From NCBI GenBank assembly GCA_030272585.1, contig BSYQ01000005.1, positions 2,852,001 to 2,916,000 of the forward strand: a DNA stretch of 64,000 bases, read 5' to 3'. Numbering within the stretch: the first letter of the stretch is position 1; each line of letters starts with the position of its first letter. Positions 1 to 8,686 of the stretch are shown one piece after another. The translations under genes were made by a program, and so were the position numbers. Source of the DNA: Bryopsis sp. KO-2023 (taxonomy: Eukaryota; Chlorophyta; Ulvophyceae; Bryopsidales; Bryopsidaceae). The notes beneath the pieces are model-generated. The model saw only the letters and a list, made by a program, of their open reading frames with translations, was not told the DNA's origin and made no database searches.

Positions 1-1011
1 GATCTTGTTGGAGCCACTGACCAAGAGGAAGCCGAGGTTGTTGTGGAAGAAGTCGGAGTCGAACCTGTTGAAGAAGGAGCCTCTGAAGGAGAACTTGTTG
101 GAGCCACTGACCAAGAGGAAGCCGAGGTTGTTGTGGAAGAAGTCGGAGTCGAACCTGTTGAAGAAGGAGCCTCTGAAGGAGATCTTGTTGGAACCACTGA
201 CCACGAGGAGGCTGAGGTTGTTGAAGAGGAAATCAGTGTTGAGCCAGACGAGGAGGAAGCTCTAGAGAAGGACCTGGTTGGAAGTTTTGATCACGAGGAA
301 GCCGGTGTTGAACCAGTTGAGGAAGGAGGAAGTGCGGCCGTTCCAGGGAGTAGCGGAGAGACCAACGGAGTGGGATCAGGCGGAGGAACTGAGTACCACA
401 GCGCCGCTAGTTGGGCGGAAGGAAGAGCCTATCGTATCGAGCCAGGGTTTCCAGAGGACCCTTCTGAGCCATCGAGTACCACTTCAGACGAGGAAGAGTC
501 CCACGAAGGAGAAGGCGAAAGAGAGTCGACCTCCAGTTCTGGGGAAGGATCGTTACCCCCAGATCAGCCCCCGCTGAACCCATTTTTTGCCTTTGACGAC
601 GAAGGAGAAGGCGAGAGTGGATCATCCTCCAGTGCTGAGGAAGAACCGTTACCGGACCAGCCCCCGCTGAACCCATTTGCCTTTGAGGTTGGACTTCCCT
701 ATCTCCAACCACCAGTCCCACCTGTTCCTCCACCCGTTCCACCTGTACCACCTGGTCCACCACCAGTCCCTCCACCACCTCCTCCACCACCTCCTCCACC
801 ACACCCACCAGGCGGAGTCGGTGCTATGGCCCACCCCAGAGGACCTCCAAACAGGCTGATCAACAGTCAGTTAACAGCCTTCACTGGGGCAGAGAAGGAA
901 GATGTGGCCACCTGGATACGGTCATACGAGATTCTCGCCACAGGCTCAGGGTGGAGTGTACCACCAGCGGTGCCGGACCATGAGGATCAGAGAATTGAGA
1001 GACTCGTCCTG
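1..1011 (+). CDS. gag of A1, first segment (repeat, acidic and proline-rich region, start of capsid-like domain)
   Basis: The frame is open from base 1. It carries the last two to three units of the 30-residue acidic repeat fully shown in A2 (unit reads about EAEVVVEEVGVEPVEEGASE and then GDLVGTTDQE). An S/E-rich stretch with two QPPLNPF-like motifs, a run of prolines (about 716-820) and the start of the Gag domain (MAHPRGPPNRL at about 826) follow. The text then stops abruptly at the C1 LTR, and resumes at 11116 after the duplicated TCCTG. In A2 the same region is uninterrupted around 38881. The ATG at 826 is the first in this frame within the segment. Confidence 0.88.
1007..1011. repeat. 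Target-site duplication of C1, left copy (TCCTG)
   Basis: TCCTG occurs directly before the 5' LTR and again at 11116-11120 after the 3' LTR. The intact homologous site in A2 (about 38883) has it once. Five bases is the usual Ty3/gypsy duplication length. Confidence 0.95.
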
Positions 1012-1430
1012 TGTTAGTCTTTTAGCGCTATACGAGGTAGTTTGGGATAGAGCCGAGGGTGGCTGACGCATGTGGGTTCACGAGTAAGACAGATTAGACC
1101 CAGAGTTTGGGGCATGCGTCAGCGTACTACACTTAGGGGTACTTAAGAGGCCCACTCGTTGTTTTGACATTCCATTCTAGTTGTAAGAACTCGGGATTCG
1201 TGGGATTGGTGTGTTCCCGCTTGTGTGTGTGTTTGTGTGTGTGTGTCTAAGTGTTTGCCTGACGCAATCACTTATCCAACCAAGTGCTCTAGTAGCGTTC
1301 ACAACCGCGCTAGCTAGAGAGTTGTCTAAACCAACAAACCCCACAAGTATACTTGCGTTAGCCAGCAAGTTATCACGAATCCAATCAACACAGCCGACCA
1401 CTATTGCGTCACCCACAAGCTTCACTATCA
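1012..1430 (+). repeat. 5' LTR of C1
   Basis: The LTR is 419 bp, begins TGTTAGTC and ends ACTATCA, and is the same as 10697-11115 by eye. It contains a GT-rich run (about 1224-1247) and several ATGCG/TGACGC-like short motifs. A TATA-like ACTTAAGAG near 1141 is a possible core promoter; this is inference. Confidence 0.96.
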
Positions 1431-1432
1431 AT

Positions 1433-1444
1433 TGGTTTCGGAGC
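1433..1444 (+). promoter_or_regulatory. Primer-binding site of C1
   Basis: TGGTTTCGGAGC begins two bases after the LTR end. It begins with TGG, complementary to the CCA end of a tRNA. The same 12 bases form the PBS of families A and B, so all probably use the same primer tRNA, one ending GCTCCGAAACCA. No tRNA gene in this window has that 3' end. Confidence 0.8.
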
Positions 1445-1575
1445 GAGGCAAGAACTTTAAGTTCTTGAGATCGAAACTTGTGAACGTGGCGCAACAAACG
1501 TTTTTGTTTGTTTGTTTGGTAGAGAGAAACTCCAACCGTGGTTGTTGAGTACTCCCAAATAGTGGCTGAGAGACC

Positions 1576-4239
1576 ATGGCTGACCGTGAACACGCATTGG
1601 CAGTGCGCGAGCCTCAAGTTGAAGAGCCAGGGATTGAACCTGAGTTCGATGAGGAATTGCCTGACGCACCCAATGTGGTGTACCAACAAATAAACGTCCA
1701 GAACATCCACAATGTCCAGCAAGCAGCTGTCGACATAGACATGGGAGCTGATGCGGAAGCCTTAAGAGAGGATGTGGATGCGGTCCATGACCGTGTGGAC
1801 GATTTAGCCCACGGGCTAAGGGGTCACCTGCAGCAAGTTGACCAGACACTGGGGCAGAGGCTAGCCCATGCTGAGGCCTCTGTGTCGAACCAACTGGCTG
1901 GCGCATCAGAGGTGATCGGGCAGGCGCTGGAAACACAGCACCAGCATGCGCAACAGGTTGAGGCCACACAGCATGCGGTGGTGTCGCAACAGCAGAAGCT
2001 GGATTCAGTAGCGGCTCAACATAGTCGATACGAGCAGAGGCTATTACGCCAAGATATCGACCATAGGAAAGAAAGAGCCGAGATCAAAGCTTCTGTGGAT
2101 GCAATAACGAGGAGAATGGATGCCGCAGACATTCTAGCGGACTCTCGTTTTGCTGACCTAAAAGAAGCAACTGAAGCATCAGCACTTCAGTTAAAACAAC
2201 TCTCCGAGTTATCCCTTGTTCAAGGGCGGAGAATTGAAGGCTTATTAGGAACTGTTGCGGATTCCAACGAAAAAGTCGAACGGACTCTGGAATTGTTTCG
2301 GGAGTCCTTGCACAAACAAGGTGCTGAGGTGAAGCGTTTGCAGAGCTCCAGAGTAGCAATTCAAAAAGATTTGATTGCCTTGGAGAAAAAGGCATCCAAA
2401 ACCTGGGATCAGCAGCAAGATGCAGCTGATGTGGTTGCCTTAAGATTATCTGGCCTGGAACGAAGCATGGAGGATGTGAGTGGCGGAAGTCAGAGTGCCC
2501 AAAGTGGAAGTGATGCTCGAGCAGTATCACCAGAGCGTGAAGAATCAACTTCCCCTGAGCCTGAGGACTCAGCCTTTGGAATGCCGCTGCCGAAGAAATC
2601 AGTAAAGCAGTTGGCTGCATCATGGCCGCCACTAGACCAGAGCTTCGCGGTAGGAATGGTTGGGGCAGGAACCTCAACAATACCGGCTCCTCCAGCAGTA
2701 CAGGTCGAGGAGGGTGAAATTGTTGCTGCAGAAGCACCACCATGCACTGCAGTGGACAGCGCACCAGACGCTGATTTCACATTCCCTCAGTTGATACCTC
2801 CAAGTACAAGAGCTCAGCCTGGAGTACGCATCTCAGAACCCGACTCTGCCGATGGATCACGTAGACCCACACGAACTAACCCAAGAGTTCTCTCCTCAGC
2901 AGAAGTGTTATATCAAATTGACCTTGAGCGTGCTAAGGCACAGGTCAGAGAAGAGAAAGGAAAAGAACCCATGCAGATCCCCACACGTACTGGAAGATTG
3001 GGACTTGGGTTAAGTGCTTTGGGAGCAAGGGTAGAAAATAATCCCTTTGCTGCACTTGGTTCATATGAGTCTACTGGTGGACCCAGTCGAGTTCCTCGCA
3101 TGCGAGGTAACTTTGGAGACCCTGGTGATGACGACCCAGATGATGATGGCGGTGATGATTACCGCGACAGACGAAACCGCCCACCTTCCCGCATACCAGG
3201 TGCGCCTGATGGCGGAGGAGGTGGTGGCGGCGGTGGAGATGGTGGAGGCGGTGGACCTCCCGGTGGACCTCCCGGTGGACCTCCTGGTGGAGGTGGAGGT
3301 GGAGGTGGCGCTGGACCAGCAGGCCCAGGACCTCCTAGGCAAGGACAGTGGTTGCCTAGCACCGTCAAGTTGCAAATGCCTCGCGCATTTAACGGAAGTG
3401 GAGAACCAAAAGCCCGTAAATGGCAAGTGCTCATGACGCGGTACTTGAGAACCTGCGGAGTGCATGAAGCACAGTGGCAGTCGATTATGGCCACTAACCT
3501 TTATGGGGCTGCCTCGGATTGGTTAACGATGCAAGAGTTGAAAATTCACCGAGGTGAAAGACCACCCTTCCGTGACTGGATGGACTTCATGGATGGCTTA
3601 GCTACAGCTTTCGAATTCTCTAGTGATCGAGATGAAGCGTGGCGTGACCTCCATAAACTCAAGCAGACTGGAACCGTGAAACAGTTTGTAAAAGAGTTTC
3701 AGAGGTTAGTCTTGAGGATTCCAGACCTCGAAGAGGATCACCAGTATTTGCTCTTCGTGGATGGACTTAAGAGTGAAGTTCGGCAGTTAGTCGCTGCAAC
3801 GGTACCTCGCGATGTCGAGGCTGCCATCATATCCGCCGAACGATTGGAGGCCCTTGGAGTTGGAACACAAGGCCAAGGAGGGCAAACCAATCAGAAAAAG
3901 AAAGGAGTCTGGCGTGGTGGAAGAAAGAAGAAAGGCCAGAATCAGGGTCAGCAGCAGCAGAACCCTACACCACCAGCCCAAGCACCACCACAAGCTGCCG
4001 CAGGAGTGCAACAGCAGCAGCAACAGCAACAAGGACGAGGAGGAGGACGTGGTGGTGGTGGACGTGGACGCGGTGGTGGTAACCGTGGAAGAGGACAAGC
4101 CAATCAGGGAAGACAGAACCCCCAGGGGGGAGGGGGATATAATTGTTATCTTTGTGGAAAGAAGGGTCACCCTGTGAGGCAATGTCCTAGATTGGAGGAG
4201 GTGAAAAACCTCCCCGATGTAAAAAAAATGTTAAACTGA
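1576..4239 (+). CDS. gag: C1 gag polyprotein
   Basis: The protein has 887 residues. The start ATG is in a good context (ACCATGG). Roughly residues 1-300 are heptad-like and rich in A, E, Q and L (coiled coil likely). An S/P/E-rich linker and a Gly/Pro-rich linker (about 545-590) follow. The retrotransposon Gag/capsid-like domain runs from about 600 to 760 (MPRAFNG, ASDWLTM, FRDWMDF, VKQFVKEFQRLV motifs). Next comes a basic, Gln- and Gly/Arg-rich RNA-binding-like tail, and one CCHC zinc knuckle near residue 857 (CYLCGKKGHPVRQC). The role is to form the virus-like particle and package the RNA. The stop is TGA; pol overlaps in the -1 frame. Confidence 0.93.
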   Translation: MADREHALAVREPQVEEPGIEPEFDEELPDAPNVVYQQINVQNIHNVQQAAVDIDMGADAEALREDVDAVHDRVDDLAHGLRGHLQQVDQTLGQRLAHAEASVSNQLAGASEVIGQALETQHQHAQQVEATQHAVVSQQQKLDSVAAQHSRYEQRLLRQDIDHRKERAEIKASVDAITRRMDAADILADSRFADLKEATEASALQLKQLSELSLVQGRRIEGLLGTVADSNEKVERTLELFRESLHKQGAEVKRLQSSRVAIQKDLIALEKKASKTWDQQQDAADVVALRLSGLERSMEDVSGGSQSAQSGSDARAVSPEREESTSPEPEDSAFGMPLPKKSVKQLAASWPPLDQSFAVGMVGAGTSTIPAPPAVQVEEGEIVAAEAPPCTAVDSAPDADFTFPQLIPPSTRAQPGVRISEPDSADGSRRPTRTNPRVLSSAEVLYQIDLERAKAQVREEKGKEPMQIPTRTGRLGLGLSALGARVENNPFAALGSYESTGGPSRVPRMRGNFGDPGDDDPDDDGGDDYRDRRNRPPSRIPGAPDGGGGGGGGGDGGGGGPPGGPPGGPPGGGGGGGGAGPAGPGPPRQGQWLPSTVKLQMPRAFNGSGEPKARKWQVLMTRYLRTCGVHEAQWQSIMATNLYGAASDWLTMQELKIHRGERPPFRDWMDFMDGLATAFEFSSDRDEAWRDLHKLKQTGTVKQFVKEFQRLVLRIPDLEEDHQYLLFVDGLKSEVRQLVAATVPRDVEAAIISAERLEALGVGTQGQGGQTNQKKKGVWRGGRKKKGQNQGQQQQNPTPPAQAPPQAAAGVQQQQQQQQGRGGGRGGGGRGRGGGNRGRGQANQGRQNPQGGGGYNCYLCGKKGHPVRQCPRLEEVKNLPDVKKMLN
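4221..4227 (+). promoter_or_regulatory. -1 ribosomal frameshift site between C1 gag and pol (A_AAA_AAA)
   Basis: In the gag frame the bases read GTA AAA AAA ATG, which is the X_XXY_YYZ slippery form. The gag stop lies four codons further on. The -1 frame is open from 4191 and leads straight into pol. The first in-frame ATG of the pol frame is only at 4497, after more than 250 bases of open frame, which supports frameshifting over a separate start. Confidence 0.75.
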
Positions 4240-7200
4240 CCGCCAGGCAGGAAACTGCTTCGTCTGAGCCTGGCCGACGCAAACGTCGTAAGCGAAACAG
4301 AGTTCGTAGGCGGCGTAGGAAGCATAGATCAAAAGTAGGTGCCTCGAAAAAGGTTAAAAGTACTCACAGCGGAAAACCTGAGGAGCGGACTAGTACACCG
4401 CGTGAAGAGAGAACAGAGACACTCTCCACATCTACCCAATCGGCACATGACAACTGCGATTGGAAAAATGAACAGAAGGAAAGCACACCGGATGAGATGG
4501 ACGCGCCTCATGCGTCATCTGCATCTCTTCCCTCTGTTAGTGAATCTGTGGGCTCATTGGAGTCGCAGAGTAGTCTACAGGAGTCCCTGCCTGCAGACGT
4601 AGACGATAGTGGGTCAGAAACAACCCAGCGGTCTACCACAGAGCGAGTTAATGTGTCAGAAGTTCGATCAACTTCATCAACCAAGGGTGACACATGCCCT
4701 CTGTTAAAAATTCAAGAAGTGCCTGTGAGAGGGTACGAAGTAAAAGCACGGATCAAGACCACGGACCTTTATGCATTCATTGATTGTGGAAGTACCGCAA
4801 ACTATATCAATGATAAGGTAGCGCGTGATCTTGGGTTGTCGATTACACCAAGCTCAAAGAGAGCAATGTTGGCAAACGGAGATATTAAAGAACTGGCTGG
4901 CAGCTGTAACAACCTCCGAGTAAAGATAGGAGGGCTGAAGTGCAAAATGAAAGCGGATCTGTTCCCAGACCTTGGTTATGACCTAATATTGGGCATGCCT
5001 TGGTTGCAGAAAGAAAACCCCCGCATAGACTTTCAGCAAAATGAGATTTCAGTTTGCAAAAACAGCCAAGTGTTTCATCTTCCGTTGCGTCATCCAACCC
5101 AAGAGAGTATTGAACCTGAACGAAAAGTACAGTCGATACTGCAAGAAGTGCCAGTGACTGAGTGTTCAGCTAAACGAATGATGCGTCATCTCAAAACAGA
5201 GACAGCATTCATGGTTGTAGTGCAAGAATCTGAAGAGGAAGCTTTAGGCCAACATGAATTGCCTGACGCAATAGAGCGAACACAGCCATTCAACACTGAG
5301 GATGAGATTGGTAAACTTATTCGTTCAGACACCCCTGCCGAAATTAAAAAGGTGGTAGAAACACACCGTGGTGTGTTCCCTCGTGATTTACCCCCGGGGA
5401 TCCCTCCGAAGAGAAAAGGTCATGAGTTTAAGATAGACCTGGAGGATCCAACACCTATCCATCGTCCAATATACAAGCTTTCACCAGCAGAGCTGGATGA
5501 AGTGAAAGCACAAGTGGACTACCTTCTGGAACAGAAGAAAATCAAACCATCCGAGTCCCCTTGGGGCGCGCCAATCCTGTTTGTACCGAAAAAGGATGGA
5601 GGCTTAAGGATGTGTGTGGATTACAGGTGGATCAATAAGGTGACGGTGAAAAACCGATATCCTTTACCCCTGCCAGAAGAATTGATGGATAGAGTGTTCA
5701 AAGCCAAAGTGTTCTCAAAGTTAGATCTGCGATCAGGTTATTGGCAATTTCCAGTAAGGCCATCTGATACAGATAAAACAGCGTTCCGCACGAGATACGG
5801 TCACTTTGAGTTTTTGGTAGCGCCTTTTGGGCTAACCAATTGCCCAGCGCAATTCCAAACTCTAGTGCAAGACCTACTCGCAGAGTTTTTAGATGATTTT
5901 GTTGTTGTCTTTATCGATGACATACTCATCTTCTCTGAAAACATGGAACAGCATGCCGAACACTTAGAGAAAGTCCTGTCGCGACTAGCAGAATATCAGC
6001 TTTTTGCTAAGGCAAGTAAAAGTGAGCTGGCTGTCGCAACAGTAGACTATCTTGGCTACCGCATTAGCGGAAGTGGGTTAGAACCACAGGAACAAAAAGT
6101 GAAGGCAGTGAAGGAGTGGAAGGAACTACAGAGTGTTAGCGATGTACGTAGTTTCCTTGGAATGGTTTCATACTACAGGAAATTCATTCCCCAGTTTGCA
6201 CATGTTGCTGGACCACTCCATGACTTAGTGAAAAAAGACCATCCCTGGAGATGGGGACAGGTTGAGCGTGGCGCATTCAATGAACTGAAAAAGCGTCTAA
6301 GTCAAGCTCCCGTCCTTATTTTTCCAGATGCGTCACTGCCTTACACTGTGATCACTGATGCGTCGAATGAGGCCATCGGTGCCGTGTTAACACAGGATCA
6401 CGGAGAGGGGCTACAGCCAATAGCTTACCTCTCACGTAGATTCAAGCCTGCCGAGCTTAACTATGCACCATACGACAAAGAGTTGTGTGCAATATGTTAT
6501 GCGATGGTGCAGTGGAGACATTACCTAGAAGGTTGTGCGGGTGGAGTAACAGTGTTCACTGACCACCAACCTCTGACGCATATTCTGTCGCAGAGGAACC
6601 TTTCTAGAACTCAAGCAAGATGGCTTGAGGCGGGGTACCTGACTTCGATCAACCCCAAGATCTCCTATATCAAAGGCAAGGCTAATGTGTTAGCAGATGC
6701 TCTCTCCCGCAGTGTTCCTAAGCCCGTGGAAACTGCGATGAACATTTCCACTTGGCAAGTGCATCAAGCAAGCCAAGACGAGTGGAAACAAGCCCTCCAA
6801 GCTGATAACTCCTTGGTGAAGATAGTGCGGAAGCTTGAGAGTGGCGAGGAAGTTGAGGGATATTTCCTCAGAGAGGGAATACTCTGGACGGTCCCAAAGA
6901 GAGGATTAGTCGAGAAAGTGGTGGTTCCTAAAGGCCAGCGCAATAAGATCATGAAGGAGTGCCATGAGACACCTTCAGCAGGCCATACAGGACCAGCGCG
7001 AACAGGAGAAATCCTAGCGCGGCGATATTGGTGGAAGGGGTGGATGAATGAGTTGAAGGCATTTGTGCGCGAATGCCCTGTGTGCCAACAAATAAAGGCT
7101 GACACACAGAAGCCTATGGGCTTACTTCAACCCCTGCCAATACCTGAGCGGAAGTGGGAGCAGATTACCACTGACTTGGTGACAGATCTACCAGCATCCA

Positions 7201-8237
7201 ATGGGTTTACTGCTGTAGCTGTCTTTGTCGATAGACTTACCAAGTTTGTGCATTTCGCCCCATGTACTAAAGAGATTACCGCTGCAGGATACGCCCAACT
7301 TTTTATCGAACATGTTTACCGCAACCATGGCCTACCTAAAGTGATTGTGTCTGATAGAGACCCTCGCTTTACCAGCAAGTTCTGGCAGACGCTTTTTAAA
7401 GCTCTGGGTACAGAGGTTCGTATGAGTACAGCTTACCACCCTCAGACGGATGGGCAGAGTGAGGTTACCATACGTACTCTGGAAAATTTCTTAAGGCCAT
7501 ATGCTGAGAGGTATCCCCATAAGTGGGTTGAGTATTTACCTACAGCAGAGTTTGCAGCAAACAATGCAGTGAATGCGAGTACAGGGTTCGCACCTGCATA
7601 CTTGATGTATGGGTACCATCCAGAAACACCAAACATTGGTGGGACGGCAACGCAATTTCAAGTGGAAGCAGTTAAGACTATGGTAGCACGGATGGCACAG
7701 GACTTAGATACCGCAAAAGCATATTACTCTAGAGCACAACACAGAATGTGTGTGAGTGCAAACAAGAAGAGAAAAGATATTGCTTTTGAGAAAGGGGATA
7801 AAGTCCTGATAAAAAGCCGTTTTATTCCGTTGGCTGCTTTGAACAAAGTGAGTCCCAAACTGCGCCGTCGATTTGTGGGTCCCTTTGAAATTGTGGAGAA
7901 AATATCAAAGGTGGCTTACAGAGTTCAACTTCCGGAAACATGGCTCATTCACCCAGTGTTTCATGTTTCTAAGTTCAAGCGTTATCACGCCTCGAGTGAT
8001 AACAGCAGGCAAATACAACCTCCAGAAGGAGAGTTGATTGGTAGCGAAGTAGAGTATGAGGTCGAAAATATCCTAAGGGCTAGAGGTAAACGCAATCGCG
8101 AATACCTAGTGCTGTGGAAAGGATACGATCTACTTGACGCTACTTGGGAACCTGAAGCTAATCTGGTTAACGCACCAGATATACTTCGCGCATTTAAAGA
8201 GAAAGAAAGAAAAGAGTTGCAGAAAGGAAGAGAATAG
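4221..8237 (+). CDS. pol: C1 pol polyprotein: protease, RT, RNase H, integrase, chromodomain
   Basis: The frame is -1 relative to gag; first ATG at 4497. Counting from that ATG (1246 residues): aspartic protease near 95 with active-site motif IDCGS, an unusual Cys where DT/DSG is common; RT about 290-480 with LDLRSGYWQ and catalytic FIDD; RNase H about 610-740 (ITDAS motif); integrase with H/H and CPVC zinc-binding residues, then catalytic D (TTDLV), D (SDRDPRF) and E (GQSE) with 35 residues between the last two; a GPF motif (RRFVGPFEIV); and a C-terminal chromodomain (VENILRARGKRNREYLVLWK, then WEPEANL). The chromodomain typically steers integration towards marked chromatin. No stops are seen; the protein looks functional. 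Confidence 0.96.
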   Translation, partial: KKNVKLTARQETASSEPGRRKRRKRNRVRRRRRKHRSKVGASKKVKSTHSGKPEERTSTPREERTETLSTSTQSAHDNCDWKNEQKESTPDEMDAPHASSASLPSVSESVGSLESQSSLQESLPADVDDSGSETTQRSTTERVNVSEVRSTSSTKGDTCPLLKIQEVPVRGYEVKARIKTTDLYAFIDCGSTANYINDKVARDLGLSITPSSKRAMLANGDIKELAGSCNNLRVKIGGLKCKMKADLFPDLGYDLILGMPWLQKENPRIDFQQNEISVCKNSQVFHLPLRHPTQESIEPERKVQSILQEVPVTECSAKRMMRHLKTETAFMVVVQESEEEALGQHELPDAIERTQPFNTEDEIGKLIRSDTPAEIKKVVETHRGVFPRDLPPGIPPKRKGHEFKIDLEDPTPIHRPIYKLSPAELDEVKAQVDYLLEQKKIKPSESPWGAPILFVPKKDGGLRMCVDYRWINKVTVKNRYPLPLPEELMDRVFKAKVFSKLDLRSGYWQFPVRPSDTDKTAFRTRYGHFEFLVAPFGLTNCPAQFQTLVQDLLAEFLDDFVVVFIDDILIFSENMEQHAEHLEKVLSRLAEYQLFAKASKSELAVATVDYLGYRISGSGLEPQEQKVKAVKEWKELQSVSDVRSFLGMVSYYRKFIPQFAHVAGPLHDLVKKDHPWRWGQVERGAFNELKKRLSQAPVLIFPDASLPYTVITDASNEAIGAVLTQDHGEGLQPIAYLSRRFKPAELNYAPYDKELCAICYAMVQWRHYLEGCAGGVTVFTDHQPLTHILSQRNLSRTQARWLEAGYLTSINPKISYIKGKANVLADALSRSVPKPVETAMNISTWQVHQASQDEWKQALQADNSLVKIVRKLESGEEVEGYFLREGILWTVPKRGLVEKVVVPKGQRNKIMKECHETPSAGHTGPARTGEILARRYWWKGWMNELKAFVRECPVCQQIKADTQKPMGLLQPLPIPERKWEQITTDLVTDLPASNGFTAVAVFVDRLTKFVHFAPCTKEITAAGYAQLFIEHVYRNHGLPKVIVSDRDPRFTSKFWQTLFKALGTEVRMSTAYHPQTDGQSEVTIRTLENFLRPYAERYPHKWVEYLPTAEFAANNAVNASTGFAPAYLMYGYHPETPNIGGTATQFQVEAVKTMVARMAQDLDTAKAYYSRAQHRMCVSANKKRKDIAFEKGDKVLIKSRFIPLAALNKVSPKLRRRFVGPFEIVEKISKVAYRVQLPETWLIHPVFHVSKFKRYHASSDNSRQIQPPEGELIGSEVEYEVENILRARGKRNREYLVLWKGYDLLDATWEPEANLVNAPDILRAFKEKERKELQKGRE

Positions 8238-8686
8238 GGAAACAGAGTGTTTGATGGCTAAGGTGGAACTCCTTATAGCAAGGGGGCGCGAAAAAGGATA
8301 CCTTAGAAAAACTCTGTCGACTTCCAAACCAACTCTTTATCTTTAATGCGTTAGGTGCCTAAGTTATTTGGCTGGCGCAGTAAGTGTAGCTTCAGTAGTA
8401 CTTTAGAAACCGGGCAAACGATGTCACATTCGAGATAGTGTGGTTGTTCCGAGAAAACCCCTATCAAGTGACGTGTTGAGGTGGTCTTGACGAGACTCCA
8501 ACCGAGCGAAACGTTGGTGTCTCACCCCAATAACTCAACGAGGAAAGTGTACGAGTCACCCAGCCTTATAAGCGCAGCCCTCGAACCATTTTGCCCTAGT
8601 GTTTGTGTAAACGGAGCGAGCTCCTGAGTGAAAAAGAGTCTAAAGACGCACAAACCGTTGTTCTTTCTTTCTTTCCGACGAACATA
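8238..8686 (+). other. Spacer between C1 pol and ORF3
   Basis: These 449 bases hold no convincing ORF. The short frames at 8134-8346 are shadows of pol's end and this spacer. No terminator or splice signal can be assigned with confidence. Confidence 0.6.

Noticed and set aside
407-834. Minus-strand and alternative-frame ORFs over the proline-rich run of Gag
   Set aside because: Shadows of CCA/CCT-rich coding sequence; the same happens at 38283-38726.
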